Below, piece by piece: positions 1-7,307 of a stretch of DNA of 11,155 bases. Position 1 is the first letter of the stretch. Every line of letters begins with the position of its first letter. The notes beneath the pieces are model-generated. The model did not search any database, had not been told where the DNA came from, and saw nothing but the letters and a program-made list of their open reading frames with translations. A program made the translations under genes and the position numbers. Source of the DNA: Chthoniobacterales bacterium (GTDB taxonomy: Bacteria > Verrucomicrobiota > Verrucomicrobiae > Chthoniobacterales > UBA10450). The stretch spans positions 1-11,155 of the forward strand of contig QHBL01000244.1 in the NCBI GenBank assembly GCA_003244125.1. Reading direction: 5' to 3'.

Positions 1-3000
1 ACTCCCACCATCACGCCCACGCCCACTGCGACACCTACTCCTACCGCGACGCCGACTCCCACCCCCACCGCGACACCTACTCCTACCGCGACGCCGACTC
101 CCACCCCCACCGCGACGCCAGCGAGCCAAACCATTCTCATTAATTCCGGCGGGCCGGCTTATACCGACAGCACGGCACAAGATTGGTCAGCGGATATCGA
201 TTTCGCGAATGGTTCGACTGCGAGCTATACCGCGGCTGTCTCAGGCACTTCGGATCCGACTCTTTATCAGACAGAACGTTTTTCCCAGACACTCACCTAC
301 CACGTTCCAGTGCCCAACGGTAACTATGAAGTAACGCTATACTATGCGGAGAATTACTTTACCGGCACTGGCAAGCGCGTCTTCGACGTAGCGATCGAAG
401 GCCAGACCGTTCTGCCAAATTTCGATATCTATGCCGTAGCGGGGAAGAATGCCGCTGTGCAACGCACTTTCATCACAGCGGTAAGCGACGGCTCACTGGA
501 TATCGTCGAAACAGCCAGCGTCAACAACGCGAAAATATCCGCCATTCAAGTATTACAAAAGATTGGCGACCCTTACTTACACCCCGTTCTTTATGTGCCG
601 AGCTATGCCGTTGATTACGACCAGAATGGGACTGAAACGATCGCATTAACCGGCGATGAATCACACACCCACCAAACAGGCCACACGATCACAAGTTGGA
701 TCTGGAGCGAAGGGAGCACCCAGCTCGGCACCTCCGCCGATATCAGTGCGCCGTTTACGGTCGGTCAACATACTGTGACGCTCACTATCGGAGATGACAA
801 TACTCCGCAGCATACCGCGGGCGGCGACACTACGTTTAACGTTTACCGGATTAATGCGGTGGGCGGATTGCTCGCGAGCTACTATTCGACGGGATCGACC
901 GCACCCTCAAACGTGATCGACTCATTGCCGGCCCTACCCAACTACGAGGAAGTCATTACATCGGCTGAGATCGACGATATAGCCGGCAACATCGGTAACT
1001 CGCCTTACCAAACCAATGTAGTCGCGGTGATGGATGGTAAGCTCATTGTGCCGGCAGCGGCCAGCTACACCTTTACTCTTACCGGTGGAAGCACCACGCG
1101 CTTTTACCTGAATGGCTCGCTCGTCACGGGTCCTGTCGCTCTCCAGCCGGGCACCTACCCGATCCAGGCCCGTTTCGCGGTTGACTCGACGTCACTGTTG
1201 CCCGCCGCGATTGGCGCCAGCATCAATGGTGGAGCGACCGCAACACTTAAACCTTCCACTACTCAGCACGACGAAACTGACCTAAAGCCGTTCATCAACG
1301 CCATGCCGGCTTCCGGTTCACCGCAAGGTGGCGAGCTCGTCACTATCAGCGGTTTGGGTTTCTTCCCCTCGCCTTCGGTGCAGGTGAATTTTGGAAGCAC
1401 GACGCTCTCAGGCTCGAGCCTGGCCGTTTCACCCGACTCAATCCAACTTACTGCTCCTCCGGGATTCGGCACCGTGAACGTGACCGTGCAAACTCCGCAA
1501 GGCACCAGCAACGTCATGTCTTACACTTACGTACAAGGTCAGGTGCCGATTAGCTTCAATGCGCCAGTAACGGTGGCAACTCTGGACACGCCAACGCAGG
1601 GCGTTTGGGGTCCTGATGGGCGTCTTTATGTCGGCACAGCTTCAGGCAACATTAACATCTACACCTTCGACGATAACTACAATGTGACCAACACCCAGGT
1701 AGTCACTACCATCGCGAACCTGGCGAATAAGACAATTCTTGGCCTGGCGTTCAATCCGCTGGATCCGCCGAGCCCGGTCAAACTATACGTCGGCCACGCT
1801 CACATATACGCGGAAGGCGGCGGCACGTTTACCGGTCCCGCCCCATACAACGGGCAGATCTCGGTGCTCACCGGCCCGAACTTCTCGACCGTGCAACCGC
1901 TGGTGACACAACTGCCGGTATCTAATCACGACCACGCTGTTAACGCCATGACCTTTACTAACGAGGGTGACCTCATCTGGAGTAACGGCGGCAACACCAA
2001 CGCAGGAATTCCCGCCACCAACATGGGCACATTACCGGAATCGCCATTCTCCGCTGCGATCTTGAAGGCGCGAATTAACAAGTTCGGATATAACGGCAGT
2101 ATAAATTATGTCGATAGCGGGACGAACAATCCAGACAACGACCAGGTGAACGGCGGGACCGTCGATGTAGCTCCCGGGGTAGACGTCTCGGTCTATGTGC
2201 CTGGGATGAGAAACGTCTGGGGCATGGTATGGAGCACCCGTGATATGCTCTACGGCGCGGACAACGGCCCTAATAATACCTACGGACCCGCCTCAACTTC
2301 GGCAACCACCCAAACGAGCGCCGATGCCAATGCCAGGGATGAGCTCGAGTGTCTCGTAGAAGGCCACTACTACGGACATCCCAACCGCAACCGGGGACGT
2401 TATGATGACCGCCAGAACGTCTATCATGGACCGAATGATGGCGAGACATATGCTGCTTATAACGGTCCACCTATGGCCGTTCTTAATACCTGCAGTGGCG
2501 GCGTTGATGAATATCGCTCGACTAATTTCAATAGTCAGATGCGAGGCAATATTCTCGCGCAGCACTGGAATGCTGAGCTCATCAACGCCACTCTGTCGGC
2601 CGACGGCCGCTCCGCCCAGAACGTGAGCACGCTCGCGACCGGGCTCGGTCTCGGCCTGGCAACAGGACCCGGCGGCGCGATCATCAGCATGGATTACAGC
2701 GGCAACCGTATCCGCGTGCTGACGCCAAACGACAGCAGTGCTGTCGGTATGATCGCTAACGACATCTTTCCATGGCGCAGCCGGCCGGATGGAGCCGTGC
2801 CATTCGTTATTGGCGGTGTTGGATTTGGAACAATGGGCAACACTACCGTCACCATCGGTGGAGTCGGCGCGACCCTGACTTCGGTTTCTCCGACGCGCAT
2901 CAGAGGCCTCATCCCAGCTGCTTCTTCTCCCACGCCACAGCTTCTCGATGTTGTTGTGCAATCATCTGGAAATACCTCCACGATTTCGCAAGCATTCCGT

Positions 3001-3918
3001 TACATGCAGGGAATCAGCAATGGCTCGGGCACATGGACCAGCGGTCCTGCATTGCCGATTAGCATCGGTGAAGTTTCCTCATCCATGGTTAACGGCGTCC
3101 TTTACGTTGTCGGCGGCGACACCAACGCGACGATGGGATACGACCTCAGGACCCGCGTCTGGCGCAGTGATCTCGCCGTTCGACCTGTTCTCGGTGACCA
3201 TCATTCGGCCGAAGTAATCAACAGTAAGCTTTATCTCTTCGGCGGGCTCAACGGCACTGGCGGCCAGGTGCAGATCTACAATCCGCAAACGAACACGTGG
3301 ACTACCGGTACTCCCATGCCGTGGGCCGGCGGCTCTGTCGCGACCGCTTATATCAACGGCAAAGTGTATGCTGCCGGTGGCATCGTTGGTTCTTCGACTG
3401 TCAATAACGCCGCCGTTTACGATCCTGTGCAAGACACCTGGACGGCGATCCCGTCCATGCCGGCAGGTCGCAATCATGCCGCCGCGGCAACTGACGGCAG
3501 CAAGTTCTATATCTTTGGCGGACGCGGCGGCGGCAACGTTCCTTCCATCGGCTACAATGACGTTCAGATTTACGATCCTGCCACTAACACATGGCAGTGG
3601 AGCGGCGACGGCACTTCGACACTCGCGCCCTTACCGCAGCCGCGCGGCGGCATGGGTAAAGCAGCTTACTACGGCAACGAATTCTATGTCATGGGAGGCG
3701 AGACGACATCCCAGGGCACGGGCCAGGTCGCAGGGAACGTCTACAATCGGGTCGATGTCTACAACCCGCCCACGAACACCTGGCGGCTCGAGTCGGTCAT
3801 GCCCACGGCTCGGCATGGCATTTCGCCCGTTGTCGCCGACGGCAAGATCCTGGTCGGCGGAGGTGGTTTGGAGAGCGGACACTCGAATTCGACGGTGTTC
3901 GAGATCTTCGCCCGTTAG
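1..3918 (+). CDS. Giant modular secreted protein (malectin / PKD-like / PA14-like / IPT-TIG / sugar-dehydrogenase-like propeller / Kelch), 5' partial
   Basis: The frame is open from base 1 to TAG at 3916-3918 (1305 residues visible), so the start lies upstream; a GTG at 310 falls inside the malectin domain and is not a start. Numbering residues from base 1: Thr/Pro linker 1-40; malectin-like domain about 45-187 (INSGGPAY, later YAENYF); PKD-like 193-285; PA14-like 288-419 (GGLLASYY); IPT/TIG 430-513; six-bladed glucose/sorbosone dehydrogenase-type propeller about 516-911; second IPT/TIG about 912-1003; about five Kelch repeats 1010-1305 (TNTW motifs, FGG/VGG turns). The propeller retains residues resembling soluble PQQ glucose dehydrogenase: a candidate catalytic His in SNHDHAVNAM (641-650), GMRN (735-738), and DELECLVEGHYYGHPN (780-795). 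Malectin and PA14 modules suggest carbohydrate binding, and the architecture suggests an extracellular location. Enzymatic activity and PQQ use are inferred. No C-terminal sorting signal or membrane segment is visible. Confidence 0.9.
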   Translation, partial: TPTITPTPTATPTPTATPTPTPTATPTPTATPTPTPTATPASQTILINSGGPAYTDSTAQDWSADIDFANGSTASYTAAVSGTSDPTLYQTERFSQTLTYHVPVPNGNYEVTLYYAENYFTGTGKRVFDVAIEGQTVLPNFDIYAVAGKNAAVQRTFITAVSDGSLDIVETASVNNAKISAIQVLQKIGDPYLHPVLYVPSYAVDYDQNGTETIALTGDESHTHQTGHTITSWIWSEGSTQLGTSADISAPFTVGQHTVTLTIGDDNTPQHTAGGDTTFNVYRINAVGGLLASYYSTGSTAPSNVIDSLPALPNYEEVITSAEIDDIAGNIGNSPYQTNVVAVMDGKLIVPAAASYTFTLTGGSTTRFYLNGSLVTGPVALQPGTYPIQARFAVDSTSLLPAAIGASINGGATATLKPSTTQHDETDLKPFINAMPASGSPQGGELVTISGLGFFPSPSVQVNFGSTTLSGSSLAVSPDSIQLTAPPGFGTVNVTVQTPQGTSNVMSYTYVQGQVPISFNAPVTVATLDTPTQGVWGPDGRLYVGTASGNINIYTFDDNYNVTNTQVVTTIANLANKTILGLAFNPLDPPSPVKLYVGHAHIYAEGGGTFTGPAPYNGQISVLTGPNFSTVQPLVTQLPVSNHDHAVNAMTFTNEGDLIWSNGGNTNAGIPATNMGTLPESPFSAAILKARINKFGYNGSINYVDSGTNNPDNDQVNGGTVDVAPGVDVSVYVPGMRNVWGMVWSTRDMLYGADNGPNNTYGPASTSATTQTSADANARDELECLVEGHYYGHPNRNRGRYDDRQNVYHGPNDGETYAAYNGPPMAVLNTCSGGVDEYRSTNFNSQMRGNILAQHWNAELINATLSADGRSAQNVSTLATGLGLGLATGPGGAIISMDYSGNRIRVLTPNDSSAVGMIANDIFPWRSRPDGAVPFVIGGVGFGTMGNTTVTIGGVGATLTSVSPTRIRGLIPAASSPTPQLLDVVVQSSGNTSTISQAFRYMQGISNGSGTWTSGPALPISIGEVSSSMVNGVLYVVGGDTNATMGYDLRTRVWRSDLAVRPVLGDHHSAEVINSKLYLFGGLNGTGGQVQIYNPQTNTWTTGTPMPWAGGSVATAYINGKVYAAGGIVGSSTVNNAAVYDPVQDTWTAIPSMPAGRNHAAAATDGSKFYIFGGRGGGNVPSIGYNDVQIYDPATNTWQWSGDGTSTLAPLPQPRGGMGKAAYYGNEFYVMGGETTSQGTGQVAGNVYNRVDVYNPPTNTWRLESVMPTARHGISPVVADGKILVGGGGLESGHSNSTVFEIFAR
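31..114 (+). repeat. Tandem 42-bp coding repeat (two perfect copies) in the Thr/Pro linker
   Basis: Bases 31-72 and 73-114 are identical 42-mers encoding 14 residues of alternating Thr/Pro/Ala. Each copy is built from shorter degenerate ACxCCx units, and related degenerate units fill 1-30. The array is in frame and probably continues upstream of the window. It encodes a flexible, probably extended linker ahead of the malectin domain. Such repeats can change length by slippage or recombination. Confidence 0.85.
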
Positions 3919-3933
3919 CGCAGTCCGAACGCC

Positions 3934-4416
3934 TCAGTTCGGCTTCGCCGAGTCATGAGACCGAAAGATGATCTCATTAACAGCGGCAGCGAATTTCTCT
4001 ACCCCGCCCGGAATATACCCGACGCGACCAAGCTCAGCGCCCTGGACCGTGAGCACAATGACAGTCGGAAATTGCTCAATGTGATACTTCTCGGCTAGCT
4101 GCTGGTTTTGCAGCGCAATCTCAGGCGCGGTCTCCTGGGTTTGATAAAAATGAAGTTTGCACAAGAGAAAGTTATATTTCGAGTCATCTGCAAATGCAGC
4201 TTGATCGAACACCTCACGGTCTAACTTCAAACTCGACAAACTCCAGTCAGCGCCAAGAAATGCCAGCAGCAGCGGGCGATTGGTGCGTTTGGCAAGCGCC
4301 GCGGCTCGGACGAAGTTAGTGTCATCACTCACGTCGCAGGCGAAAACAGTGCTCGCGAAAAGCAGCAGTAATAAACAACTTAATCTTTTCTTCACCCAAG
4401 CTACTGTAGCGCGCAT
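3934..4416 (-). CDS. Exported thioredoxin-fold protein lacking the CxxC motif
   Basis: 160 residues if started at the ATG at 4416. The N-terminus is a signal peptide (KKRL, then a Leu-rich core, then STVFA before Cys27); FAC is only a poor lipobox. The rest resembles thioredoxin-like (Thioredoxin_7-type) domains: RPLLLAFLGADW (48-58) leads to the active-site position, and QFPT (115-118) supplies the cis-proline loop. Where relatives carry W-C-x-x-C-x-K-L, this protein has W-S-L-S-S-L-K-L (58-65), so both redox cysteines are Ser (59 and 62). Disulfide exchange by the usual mechanism is therefore unlikely; a binding or chaperone role is possible. A GTG at 4395 (codon 8) would give a more typical signal peptide starting MKKRLS; neither start has a well-spaced Shine-Dalgarno sequence. 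The gene is divergent from the metal-binding protein gene and converges with the modular protein gene, ending 15 nt from it. Confidence 0.85.
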   Translation of the reverse strand: MRATVAWVKKRLSCLLLLLFASTVFACDVSDDTNFVRAAALAKRTNRPLLLAFLGADWSLSSLKLDREVFDQAAFADDSKYNFLLCKLHFYQTQETAPEIALQNQQLAEKYHIEQFPTVIVLTVQGAELGRVGYIPGGVEKFAAAVNEIIFRSHDSAKPN

Positions 4417-5650
4417 GCGCCTCGATCGTCAACTTACCGTCACCGCTGTGCTATTCTGCGTCGCGACAGCATTGCCGGCGCAAGAGCAGCCGGCGCACAC
4501 CGTCGCCGAACTAGCGTCAAAGATCGACACGCAGATTCCCACGCGGGACGAAACCGCGCAACATTCCGATCACCTCCCGGAGGAGCTGGCGCAGCTTCAG
4601 GGATCATCAATTATGGTGTTCGGTGCGCGCAAGCGAGAGCTCGCAGACAAGGTGCGCGAGCTCCAGCAACTCCTTACTGACGTGAAAACAGCCGGTGGCG
4701 AGAACCACAAGGCCACGCTTGACCAAATGTCGCGGCTCTGGGCCGAAATCAAATCGCTCTACCCGAAAGAAGCGCTGCAGAAAATGCCACCTCTCTGGTC
4801 CTGTCCCATGCACCAGGAGCTGATCGAGCAGAGTGCCGGTAAGTGCCCGATTTGCGGCATGGCCTTGGAGCCTATCTACGTTACTCAACCACAACTGACA
4901 CAGACTTCCATCATTCGGGCCGAACTTGTAACCAAGACGCCGTTGGAAGTAGGCAAACGAGCTGACCTGACCCTGCGCCTTCTTTTTAACGACACGGGTG
5001 AGCCTGTGCGCCTGTCAGATCTTGAGGATACTCATACACGCAAAATCCATCTTCTCATCAGTGACATTAGCGAGACCGACTATCATCACGAACACCCACA
5101 GCCAGTGGGCGACGGAGAATACGCTTTCAGTTTCACCCCGCACCGGCCAGACACCTACCGCATATGGGCGGACCTGATGCCGGTGCGCACGCGTGTGCAG
5201 CAATACTCCGTTGCCGATATTCCGTCTACTACCCCGCGTCAGGCAAAGCTTGCCTCTAACGAGCCAGAGAATCGCCATGCCGAAGTGGATGGCTATAGGT
5301 TCGAGCTCGAGTTCGACCGGGAGATCGTGCACGAAAAGGAGACGGTGTCGGGCAAGTTGCACGTCACCCAGCCGGATGGCCGCCCCTGTGACAAGCTCGA
5401 TGTGGTGATGGGCGCGTTCGGCCATCTTGTCGGTTTCTGTGACGATTTCGCCACCGTTCTGCACATTCACCCGTTGGGCGAAGTCATCGACGACGCGACG
5501 AGGCGCGGTGGACCTGATTTACAGTTCTATTTCCGCTCGAACAGAACCGGCATTGTGCGTTTGTTCGCGCAGGTGAAGATTGAGGGAAAAGATTTCTTCC
5601 CTCGTTTTATCGTAAAGGTGCAGCCGCTGCAACACCTTCCCGGGACATAA
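4415..5650 (+). CDS. Exported heavy-metal-binding-domain protein with two His-rich beta-domains
   Basis: 411 residues from ATG 4415. The frame is open further upstream (to 4280), but this start puts a signal peptide at the N-terminus (hydrophobic 7-20, cleavage likely after LPA at 22). Residues 23-125 are charged and probably helical. Residues 127-154 form a heavy-metal-binding domain with CPMH (130-133) and CPICGM (144-149), the type found at the N-terminus of many CusB-like efflux adaptors. Two probable Ig-like beta-domains follow: the first contains YHHEHP (223-228), the second GHLVGFCDDF...LHIHP (336-353), so His clusters recur at matching places. No membrane-fusion hairpin or lipoyl domain is visible, so it is not itself an RND adaptor. 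A periplasmic copper or other soft-metal binding/delivery role is inferred; the metal is not determined by sequence. Its start codon overlaps that of the divergent thioredoxin-fold gene. Confidence 0.85.
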   Translation: MRLDRQLTVTAVLFCVATALPAQEQPAHTVAELASKIDTQIPTRDETAQHSDHLPEELAQLQGSSIMVFGARKRELADKVRELQQLLTDVKTAGGENHKATLDQMSRLWAEIKSLYPKEALQKMPPLWSCPMHQELIEQSAGKCPICGMALEPIYVTQPQLTQTSIIRAELVTKTPLEVGKRADLTLRLLFNDTGEPVRLSDLEDTHTRKIHLLISDISETDYHHEHPQPVGDGEYAFSFTPHRPDTYRIWADLMPVRTRVQQYSVADIPSTTPRQAKLASNEPENRHAEVDGYRFELEFDREIVHEKETVSGKLHVTQPDGRPCDKLDVVMGAFGHLVGFCDDFATVLHIHPLGEVIDDATRRGGPDLQFYFRSNRTGIVRLFAQVKIEGKDFFPRFIVKVQPLQHLPGT

Positions 5651-5674
5651 CCGCGCGATTCCTGCGAACGAGTT

Positions 5675-6280
5675 CTAGCTTCCCAAATGCGGAGCCAGGC
5701 GCCAGCGCAAGAATCCCAAAGCAGCTATGCCGAGGCCGAGTAGTCCGGCCGTTGCGCCACTCTCCGGCACTGTTCTGATTCCCCAAAATCGAACGTAGGT
5801 GATAGGATCGCGCAGATTGCCGGTGATTGGGATTGTGCCACCAGACTTGAGCAAACGATCGGCCGAATAGACGTGGTAAAAATTGTTGTCGAAGTTAACC
5901 GAGACATAGGTCAGCGCGTAGCCGGTTCCGGTCAGGTCCCAACTGAGAGAGATGCTTGTTCCGCCATTGATGATAAGCGCGCTGAGGACGTCTCCACTCG
6001 CCCAGCCGTTGTTACTTAACTGCCTGGAATTGCGGTCGAGCAGCAGTTCATTTAAATAGAATGGCGCGTGTTCAACTGAGCCTGTGAGAAATACTGCCTC
6101 GGCGCAGGCTTGCGGGGGTTTCGTGATATCGGGCGTGGCAAACGGTCCAGCCATGTAGATGCCTTTGTCATACAAAGCGCTGGCGTGAAGGGATCGACTG
6201 CCCGTAAGAAGAGCTAGTCCGAAGAAGCAGGCGACAACTCCCCTGGAGCTCAGGACCGCGCTCAACTTCGGTTCATTCAT
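5675..6280 (-). CDS. Small secreted protein with VPDSG/PEP-CTERM-type C-terminal sorting signal
   Basis: 201 residues from ATG 6280. The N-terminus has a signal peptide (hydrophobic VVACFFGLALL at 15-25, possible cleavage near HASA). The mature part (36-170) is a beta-rich, Asn/Thr/Gly-rich domain that I cannot assign to a family. The C-terminus is tripartite: VPESG (171-175), a hydrophobic helix (177-190) and a basic RWR tail. This is the layout of exosortase substrates, and VP-acidic-SG is closest to the VPDSG-CTERM variant described in Verrucomicrobiota. The protein is expected to be exported, anchored briefly in the inner membrane, then cut by an exosortase and probably modified or surface-attached. 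No exosortase gene is in the window. It lies 124 nt downstream of the glycosyltransferase operon on the same strand and converges with the metal-binding gene 24 nt away. Confidence 0.85.
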   Translation of the reverse strand: MNEPKLSAVLSSRGVVACFFGLALLTGSRSLHASALYDKGIYMAGPFATPDITKPPQACAEAVFLTGSVEHAPFYLNELLLDRNSRQLSNNGWASGDVLSALIINGGTSISLSWDLTGTGYALTYVSVNFDNNFYHVYSADRLLKSGGTIPITGNLRDPITYVRFWGIRTVPESGATAGLLGLGIAALGFLRWRLAPHLGS

Positions 6281-6384
6281 GGCAAACTCTGCAACGATGA
6301 GATTTCATCGAAGCAGTAAACTTGCCACGGCCGGCGAAAAGATGCCGGCGACGCAACCCGAGCAAACCGGCTACTCTGATGTGT

Positions 6385-6401
6385 GCGGCTTGAGAAGCCG
6401 C
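6385..6401 (-). terminator. Candidate stem-loop just after the exostosin-like gene
   Basis: A perfect 7-bp inverted repeat (6385-6391 with 6395-6401, 3-nt loop) starts 3 nt beyond the stop codon of the glycosyltransferase gene and is GC-rich. No T-tract follows on the minus strand, so it is not a textbook intrinsic terminator. It could still mark the end of the operon or stabilise the 3' end. The separation from the VPESG-CTERM gene supports a transcription boundary here, weakly. Confidence 0.3.
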
Positions 6402-6404
6402 GCG

Positions 6405-7244
6405 TCAGGCCACGCGCGCGGCGGCACGCAAGTCCACCGTATCGCGAAGGAGCGCCGCGACAGCGGCAGGCGCGTACTGCGTCTCCCAGGTTTGGAGCGC
6501 TCGTTGCTGAAGAGCTGCGTGCTCCGCCGGCGCCTCCAGAATCCTGCGAAGAGCTTCTGCCACGCGCTCGACGTCATCTATGTCGCTCATCTCAAACCCC
6601 GGATGACATTGGTAAAGCGCGTTTCGCGGCATCCGCGGAGTGACGACGATGCACCCAGTCTTTAATGACTCATAATAGCGAAACGTTTCCGGGCTGGAAT
6701 TGCCCGCCAGACAGAGCGATATCCGGCAGTTATTGAGGAACCCCGCATACTCCGCCACGGAAAGCCGCGTCTCGGAAGTAAGGTCGATGCGGAATTCTCG
6801 TAGTTTAGGATGATTGGCCAGCTGAGTCAGGAATGCCTGACGATGAGGGTACATTCTCCCACGAAAACCGACATCAATCGTCCTGCTCTCCATCGGGAGC
6901 GGCGCTAGCTTGGGAAAGCCGCGCCGGTAACCGAGCGGAAACGGAAATGAATCATCATCTTCTTCCCCCACGTATTGTTTGAATACAACTAGCCCGGGAG
7001 CTTTCGGGGGAGTTCGATACAGCTCATCCGAAAGTATGATGAGCACGCTCTCTTGCGCGATATTGCGCGGCAGACTCAGCTTTTCCCGGAGAAATTTTGG
7101 CCGGAAGCGCGCAAAGCGCCGACGGAACAGCCGCTCTGATCTCCAATGAACTACAACACCATTGATCTCTGGAATAAGTGAAGATATTTCGGAAAGATAT
7201 TCCGTTTCCCAAGCCCACTCTTTCAGGTGTGTGAGATTGAGCAT
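6405..7244 (-). CDS. Exostosin/GT47-like glycosyltransferase
   Basis: 279 residues from ATG 7244, stop TGA at 6405-6407. The N-terminal half contains SDEL (72-75), VFKQYVGEED (87-96) and PFPLGY (101-106). The C-terminal half has a nucleotide-sugar-binding-like segment: DVGFRGRMYPHR (124-135), then RISLCLAGNSSPETFRYYESLKTGCIVV (174-201). This matches the exostosin pattern of a Ser/Glu-containing loop followed by E-x-L-x-x-G-C-I-x-V, and also looks like GT1-type C-terminal folds. No membrane segment is evident, so it probably acts at the cytoplasmic face on a nucleotide-sugar donor. It is the last gene of the minus-strand run, 63 nt after the second KAS III-like gene. Polysaccharide or glycolipid assembly is inferred from context; donor and acceptor are unknown. 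A general GT-B glycosyltransferase outside GT47 is the main alternative. Confidence 0.8.
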   Translation of the reverse strand: MLNLTHLKEWAWETEYLSEISSLIPEINGVVVHWRSERLFRRRFARFRPKFLREKLSLPRNIAQESVLIILSDELYRTPPKAPGLVVFKQYVGEEDDDSFPFPLGYRRGFPKLAPLPMESRTIDVGFRGRMYPHRQAFLTQLANHPKLREFRIDLTSETRLSVAEYAGFLNNCRISLCLAGNSSPETFRYYESLKTGCIVVTPRMPRNALYQCHPGFEMSDIDDVERVAEALRRILEAPAEHAALQQRALQTWETQYAPAAVAALLRDTVDLRAAARVA

Positions 7245-7307
7245 GTGTCACTTTTCTCTGGCGCGCGAAGTGCCGGCACAAATCACTACCGCGCGAAGCC
7301 GGCAGCA

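Noticed and set aside
1..114. Possible CRISPR-like repeats
   Set aside because: The repeats are directly adjacent without unique spacers and lie in frame in a Thr/Pro linker.
2293..2961. 222-residue open frame on the minus strand
   Set aside because: It lies wholly inside the modular protein gene, whose domains are clearly recognisable in the plus frame; its translation is Arg/His-rich with no motif or signal.
3926..3951. Small hairpins (CGAAC/GTTCG and TCGGC/GCCGA) between the convergent genes as a bidirectional terminator
   Set aside because: Stems are only 5 bp, partly exclude each other, have no T-tract, and the second lies in the coding end of the minus-strand gene.
3368..3958. 196-residue open frame on the plus strand
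   Set aside because: It overlaps the Kelch repeats in another frame; the translation is low-complexity Arg/Ser/Thr typical of a shadow frame.
4280..4414. Upstream extension (45 residues) of the metal-binding protein
   Set aside because: It would run antisense through the thioredoxin-fold gene and bury the signal peptide that begins at ATG 4415.
6279..6665. 128-residue plus-strand open frame starting at the VPESG-CTERM gene start
   Set aside because: Two thirds of it is antisense to the exostosin-like gene and the translation is basic and motif-free.
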